DNA of 7,920 nucleotides from Nitrososphaerota archaeon. Lineage in GTDB: Archaea; Thermoproteota; Nitrososphaeria_A; Caldarchaeales; Wolframiiraptoraceae. The stretch spans positions 1-7,920 of the forward strand of contig JAGGVM010000002.1 in the NCBI GenBank assembly GCA_021157985.1, in the 5' to 3' direction. This document shows, one piece after another, positions 5,273 to 7,920 of this stretch. The notes beneath the pieces were generated by a model that saw nothing but the letters and a program-made list of their open reading frames with translations, made no database searches and was not told the DNA's origin. A program made the translations under genes and the position numbers. Every line of letters begins with the position of its first letter. The stretch's first letter is position 1.

Positions 5273-5947
5273 ATGTTTTACGCCTCGTATCAAGATTGGG
5301 TCAAGAGAGAGGTCGAGGATCACGTGTGGATAATCTGCGGAGTGATAGGTGGAGGGTTAACCGCCTACCAGCTTCTACTCGTGGGAAGCCTCGACCTCGT
5401 GATCCTTGCAGCGATCTCGATAGCGCTTTCATCGGGGCTCGCGTTCGCGTTCTACTACTTCGGCCTTTACGGCGGAGCGGATGCAAAGGCGATAATCACG
5501 ATCTCGCTCGGTCTTCCGATCTACTATCCTCCGCTGAGGCTCCACCCCTTCACCGGATTGGCCTCGCTATCGAACGGTCTGATGCTCTCGCTCATCTTGC
5601 TCGTGGCTATGTTCGCGTGGAACTTAGCTAAGATCCTCCGAGGAGAAGACGTTTTCAAAGGCTTCGAGCATGAGAAAACGTACAGGAAGATCGCCGCGAT
5701 GTTCTTCGGCGTTAGGGTGAAGGACGCGAAGAAGAGGGAGTTCTGGTTTCCGATAGAGGAGGAGGCCGATGGGGAAAGGAGGTTCAAGTTCGGCTTGTTC
5801 GAGCTCGAGCTCGAGGAGGCGCCCAGAGACGATTGCTGGATGACGCCGGGTATACCGCTCCTGATATTCATCACGGGGGGATTCTTGATCTACGTATTGA
5901 TCGGAGATTTCCTGAGGATTTTCGTGGATCTCCTGGCCGTTCTATAG
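5273..5947 (+). CDS. Class III prepilin / pre-archaellin peptidase (FlaK/PibD-like aspartyl protease)
   Basis: A membrane aspartyl protease that would remove class III signal peptides from archaellins and type IV pilins. D8 in ASYQDWVKREVEDHVW and D70 in YYFGLYGGADAKAI are the two catalytic aspartates. The GxGD motif reads GGAD, matching the GxHyD (Hy, hydrophobic) form known in archaeal members. Helices lie near 17-37, 40-64, 102-118 and 192-222. A charged cytosolic domain spans about 119-190, and CWMTPGIPLLIF fits the archaeal type II C-terminal domain. With ATG 5273 only seven residues precede D8, which leaves helix 1 incomplete. The frame is open upstream to 5192 and reads LTSLFDIARISVLAAG directly before the ATG, an ideal first helix, but offers no ATG, GTG or TTG. 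A CTG start at 5225, or a sequence error, is likely. The gene follows nnrD and its stop overlaps the convergent primase-like gene. Confidence 0.88.
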   Translation: MFYASYQDWVKREVEDHVWIICGVIGGGLTAYQLLLVGSLDLVILAAISIALSSGLAFAFYYFGLYGGADAKAIITISLGLPIYYPPLRLHPFTGLASLSNGLMLSLILLVAMFAWNLAKILRGEDVFKGFEHEKTYRKIAAMFFGVRVKDAKKREFWFPIEEEADGERRFKFGLFELELEEAPRDDCWMTPGIPLLIFITGGFLIYVLIGDFLRIFVDLLAVL

Positions 5948-6814
5948 TTCATCATCGAATTTTCTAAGCGTCTCAAGTATTTCTTGATCGAGGGGCTTAT
6001 GCTTCCTCCTCCGCCGCCTTCCCTCGATGTAAGGTCCGATCGCGAAGAACGCCTTCTCCGCGAGCTCATCTCCCTCACCTACCTCGTATCTCCTCCACGA
6101 ATCTGGGTAATGCCTGTAGGAGCGCGGATCCGTCCACTCTATCGTGAAATCGTCGAGCATGTTTGGCGGTAAGCATACGGCGACGCGGTCGACTTTCCTG
6201 TGAAGCGATAAGGGCGCCGTGAAGACTCGCTGCACGTCGAGCTTGTTCTCGACGACGACTCCCTCCAAGGGCTCAACCCTATTAACGACGTATTGGCTTA
6301 CCGAGTAGGCTATATCAAGCGGATCCATCTTCTTCCGGATCTCCTCGCTGAACGCCAGGGGGTTGACGTGGACGTGCGCTCCCCGCCCGCTCCACTTGAA
6401 GAAAACCGACCTGCTTACTCCATGCTTCTCCAAGATCTCGATTATCTCCCGAGCCTTCGCGACGACTTTTCTCCAGTCGCCGTCCTTAGAGTCTATGTCC
6501 CAGGTCGGAGCCGAGGCAACTATGTTTCTCCTATCCAAGATGTTTTCAACGGAGGTCAGCTTCATGTAAATGTGGGCGGTGGCGTAGAAGGATCGGGGCT
6601 TAAGCTTCGAGAACCTCCTCAAAATCGATTGAACGTCTCCCTCGCTTCTTATCGTTAGAGGCTTACCCCTCCGCCAATACCTTATCATCAATTGAAGCCC
6701 TCGGTCATCCGTTTCCTCGCAGTGGACCGCTACCCATCGATCCCTACAGTACTCGGCTATCTCCCTTCTAACATCCGCTCTCGCGTAATGCTCTAGGACC
6801 TGATCCCAGTTCAT
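5942..6814 (-). CDS. Archaeo-eukaryotic primase (PriS-like) superfamily protein
   Basis: A 290-residue protein of the AEP polymerase/primase fold, which would synthesise RNA or DNA primers or fill gaps. Catalytic motif I is WDIDSKD (105-111, D106 and D108), motif II is WSGRGAHVHV (141-150, with S142 and H147), and motif III is ENKLDVQRV (189-197, D193). APLSLHRKV (200-208) follows, like the SLH.KTG stretch of PriS. The N-terminal RYWRRGKPL and the AHIYMKL stretch also resemble PriS. The zinc-binding cysteine cluster of the replicative small subunit is not seen (only C23, C32 and C214), and the protein is shorter than typical PriS. I therefore take it as a paralogue rather than the replicative primase, though a divergent PriS is possible. 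The start ATG overlaps the stop of the upstream ATPase gene (ATGA), with GGGGAGATC just before it as ribosome-binding site. Its C-terminus is rich in Arg/Lys (266-273). Confidence 0.82.
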   Translation of the reverse strand: MNWDQVLEHYARADVRREIAEYCRDRWVAVHCEETDDRGLQLMIRYWRRGKPLTIRSEGDVQSILRRFSKLKPRSFYATAHIYMKLTSVENILDRRNIVASAPTWDIDSKDGDWRKVVAKAREIIEILEKHGVSRSVFFKWSGRGAHVHVNPLAFSEEIRKKMDPLDIAYSVSQYVVNRVEPLEGVVVENKLDVQRVFTAPLSLHRKVDRVAVCLPPNMLDDFTIEWTDPRSYRHYPDSWRRYEVGEGDELAEKAFFAIGPYIEGRRRRRKHKPLDQEILETLRKFDDEL

Positions 6815-7599
6815 AGGATCTCCCCTGATCGGCGTTTGGCCTCCAAGATCTTTCTCACCACGTCCGCGGGGAGCTTGTAGTCCTCGACCCTCCTCTCAAC
6901 TCTTCCCAAAACCACGAGCCCGACCCCGGGCCTGATATCGATCTCATGCAAGTATCTGCTGTGATTGGTCTGCCTCATCTTCTCGATCACGACGTATCGC
7001 TTCAGCTCCCCGCCCCTCAGAAGCCTCCTGAACCTGATTATGCCGTCGGCGATGTGCTCTATCCCCCATCCGAAGCTCTCCGCGGTCGTTATAGCGTATT
7101 GGCTGATGGCCAGGATCGTGAAGTTCCACTTCGATAAAACCTTCTTGAGATAATAGCTGTATCTCCGGGCCATGGCGGGCTTGTCGAGCCAGAAAGCGGA
7201 TAAGCTGTCGATCGCCACCCTCGCCCTTCCGTAGCCGAGCTCCTTCTTGGCCTCGATTATCTTGCTCACCAAGGCCTCCATGTCCAGGGATTGGAGGCTC
7301 CACCGATCCGCCCTGCCCATGAGAGCGTCTATGATCACCAGCTTCCTCTCCTCGACGGCCTTATGGAAATCCATGTTGAACTGCGCCGCCTGCTTGATTA
7401 TCGACTCACGGCTCTCCTCGGTCGTGACGTAGATACATCGGTCGCCGTCCAAGACCCCCTGATTGATGAAGTGGATCGAGAAAATGGTCTTACCGCACCC
7501 GGGCTCTCCCGTCACAGCGACGAGGAAGCCTTCCGGGATCCCTCCCTCTAGGAGCCTGTCTATCCCCTCTACGCCCGTCTTCAACCGCTCGACCGACAC
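6811..7599 (-). CDS. KaiC-like RecA-superfamily ATPase
   Basis: A 262-residue single-domain ATPase of the KaiC/RadA-like group, found in large numbers in archaea and mostly of unknown role in DNA repair, signalling or motility. GEPGCGKT (31-38) is Walker A, E61-E62 in VTTEESRES match the paired catalytic glutamates of KaiC, and ARVAIDSLSAFW (126-137) is Walker B with D131. EKMRQTNHS (206-214) is the KMRxxxH segment that completes the nucleotide site at the subunit interface, so a hexameric ring is expected. The last 25 residues are a charged helix (LPADVVRKILEAKRR). Start is GTG at 7599 with GAGGGG a few bases upstream. It is translationally coupled to the primase-like gene by a 4-base overlap, which suggests the two proteins work together. 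The molecular role is inferred, not shown. Confidence 0.9.
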   Translation of the reverse strand: MSVERLKTGVEGIDRLLEGGIPEGFLVAVTGEPGCGKTIFSIHFINQGVLDGDRCIYVTTEESRESIIKQAAQFNMDFHKAVEERKLVIIDALMGRADRWSLQSLDMEALVSKIIEAKKELGYGRARVAIDSLSAFWLDKPAMARRYSYYLKKVLSKWNFTILAISQYAITTAESFGWGIEHIADGIIRFRRLLRGGELKRYVVIEKMRQTNHSRYLHEIDIRPGVGLVVLGRVERRVEDYKLPADVVRKILEAKRRSGEIL

Positions 7600-7632
7600 G
7601 AGCCCCTCTTCGAGAATAGAATCGCGTGGCCG

Positions 7633-7645
7633 GAGATAAAAATTG
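7633..7645 (-). promoter_or_regulatory. TATA-like box of the KaiC-like/primase-like operon
   Basis: On the minus strand CAATTTTTATCTC is centred about 40 bases upstream of the GTG at 7599. Transcription would start near 7613, leaving a leader of about 14 bases that includes the GAGGGG ribosome-binding site. Confidence 0.5.
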
Positions 7646-7725
7646 AGGCTTGATGGTTTTTGAGGGTTGTTCGATGTTCGTCCTTTTTATTTCGGATATC
7701 ATCGGATAAGGTGGCCGATCACAGC

Positions 7726-7734
7726 GTTTATTAG
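7726..7734 (+). promoter_or_regulatory. TATA-like box of the Thr-rich secreted protein gene
   Basis: GTTTATTAG lies about 45 bases upstream of the ATG at 7775. Transcription would begin near 7756, giving a leader of about 20 bases. Only GGAAG (7766-7770) resembles a ribosome-binding site there, and it is weak. Confidence 0.4.
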
Positions 7735-7774
7735 TTAGCTGTTCGGATATTAGCCGCAAGTCAGTGGAAGATAC

Positions 7775-7920
7775 ATGAATCGGAAAGCCTTTTTAAGCCT
7801 CGTTTTAGCGATCTCGGTGCTCGGACTGATATCGATCGGTCTTGGCCAGCAAGTGATCACCACGACAACGACGACCGTGATAACCTATCCGGGAACGACC
7901 TACACGACCGTCATAAAGTC
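7775..7920 (+). CDS. Secreted protein with Thr-rich N-terminus (start only; cut by window edge)
   Basis: The first 48 codons of a gene that runs off the window. The translation starts MNRKAFLSLVLAISVLGLIS, a short basic start plus hydrophobic helix ending at about IGLGQ (residue 25), which looks like a secretion signal peptide. It is followed by VITTTTTTVITYPGTTYTTV, a Thr-rich stretch like the stalk of the solute-binding protein in this window and like those of many archaeal surface proteins. The gene could encode another solute-binding protein, an S-layer-associated protein or a protease; nothing visible decides this. The upstream 175-base region separates it from the divergent KaiC-like gene. 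Confidence 0.75.
   Translation, partial: MNRKAFLSLVLAISVLGLISIGLGQQVITTTTTTVITYPGTTYTTVIK

Noticed and set aside
5942..6814. Primase-like protein taken as the LigD-type end-joining polymerase
   Set aside because: The SGRGAH motif alone would allow it, but the following SLHRKV stretch and the N-terminal RYWRRGKPL fit PriS better, and no ligase or Ku gene is nearby.
7490..7759. Minus-strand open frame of 89 codons across the KaiC-like start and its promoter
   Set aside because: Its second half is an off-frame reading of the ATPase N-terminus and its first half crosses the TATA-like box, so it is unlikely to be a gene.
7600..7774. Possible small RNA or tRNA in the longest gene-free stretch
   Set aside because: No cloverleaf, no conserved T-loop GGTTC pattern and no strong hairpin were found; promoter elements for both flanking genes account for the space.

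Overview
The window looks like chromosomal DNA from a thermophilic archaeon of the Thermoproteota/Korarchaeota side of the tree. The evidence is an Alba chromatin protein, a crenarchaeal-style Trm112 zinc protein, a presenilin-type membrane protease, an archaeal class III prepilin peptidase, an archaeo-eukaryotic primase (AEP) relative, AT-rich TATA/BRE-like boxes in a fairly GC-rich background, several apparently leaderless genes and heavy AGG/AGA arginine use. The exact lineage cannot be fixed from sequence reading alone. Ten protein genes are supported, two of them cut by the window edges. No rRNA, tRNA, CRISPR array or insertion sequence was seen. No stretch longer than about 180 bases lacks a gene.

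Left part, minus strand (1-3465): a presenilin-like intramembrane aspartyl protease, then a large lipid- or membrane-anchored oligopeptide/dipeptide-type solute-binding protein, then the N-terminal part of its DppB-type permease. The binding protein is the most unusual object in the window. The roughly 75 residues that normally form the C-terminus of this family (NPxVDxLIEE through YYNPIYPG and YPLSK) sit near the N-terminus, right after the Thr-rich stalk. The protein then stops where that tail should begin. It reads as a circularly permuted binding protein.

Middle, plus strand (3538-5947): the Trm112-like protein, Alba, a stand-alone ADP-dependent NAD(P)H-hydrate dehydratase (NnrD), and a class III prepilin/pre-archaellin peptidase. 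These are information-processing and housekeeping genes, each short-spaced with its own promoter except the last, which follows nnrD in an apparent operon. The visible ATG of the peptidase leaves its first membrane helix incomplete. The frame is open upstream behind a Shine-Dalgarno-like run, so a non-AUG start or a sequence error is likely.

Right part, minus strand (5942-7599): a KaiC/RadA-like RecA-fold ATPase gene overlaps by ATGA the gene of a PriS-like AEP protein with intact catalytic motifs but no zinc-binding cysteine cluster. This is a tightly coupled two-gene unit with a probable DNA repair or replication role. Its last codons overlap the prepilin peptidase gene in a shared CTATAG palindrome. 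After a 175-base divergent promoter region, a secreted Thr-rich protein starts on the plus strand and runs off the window.
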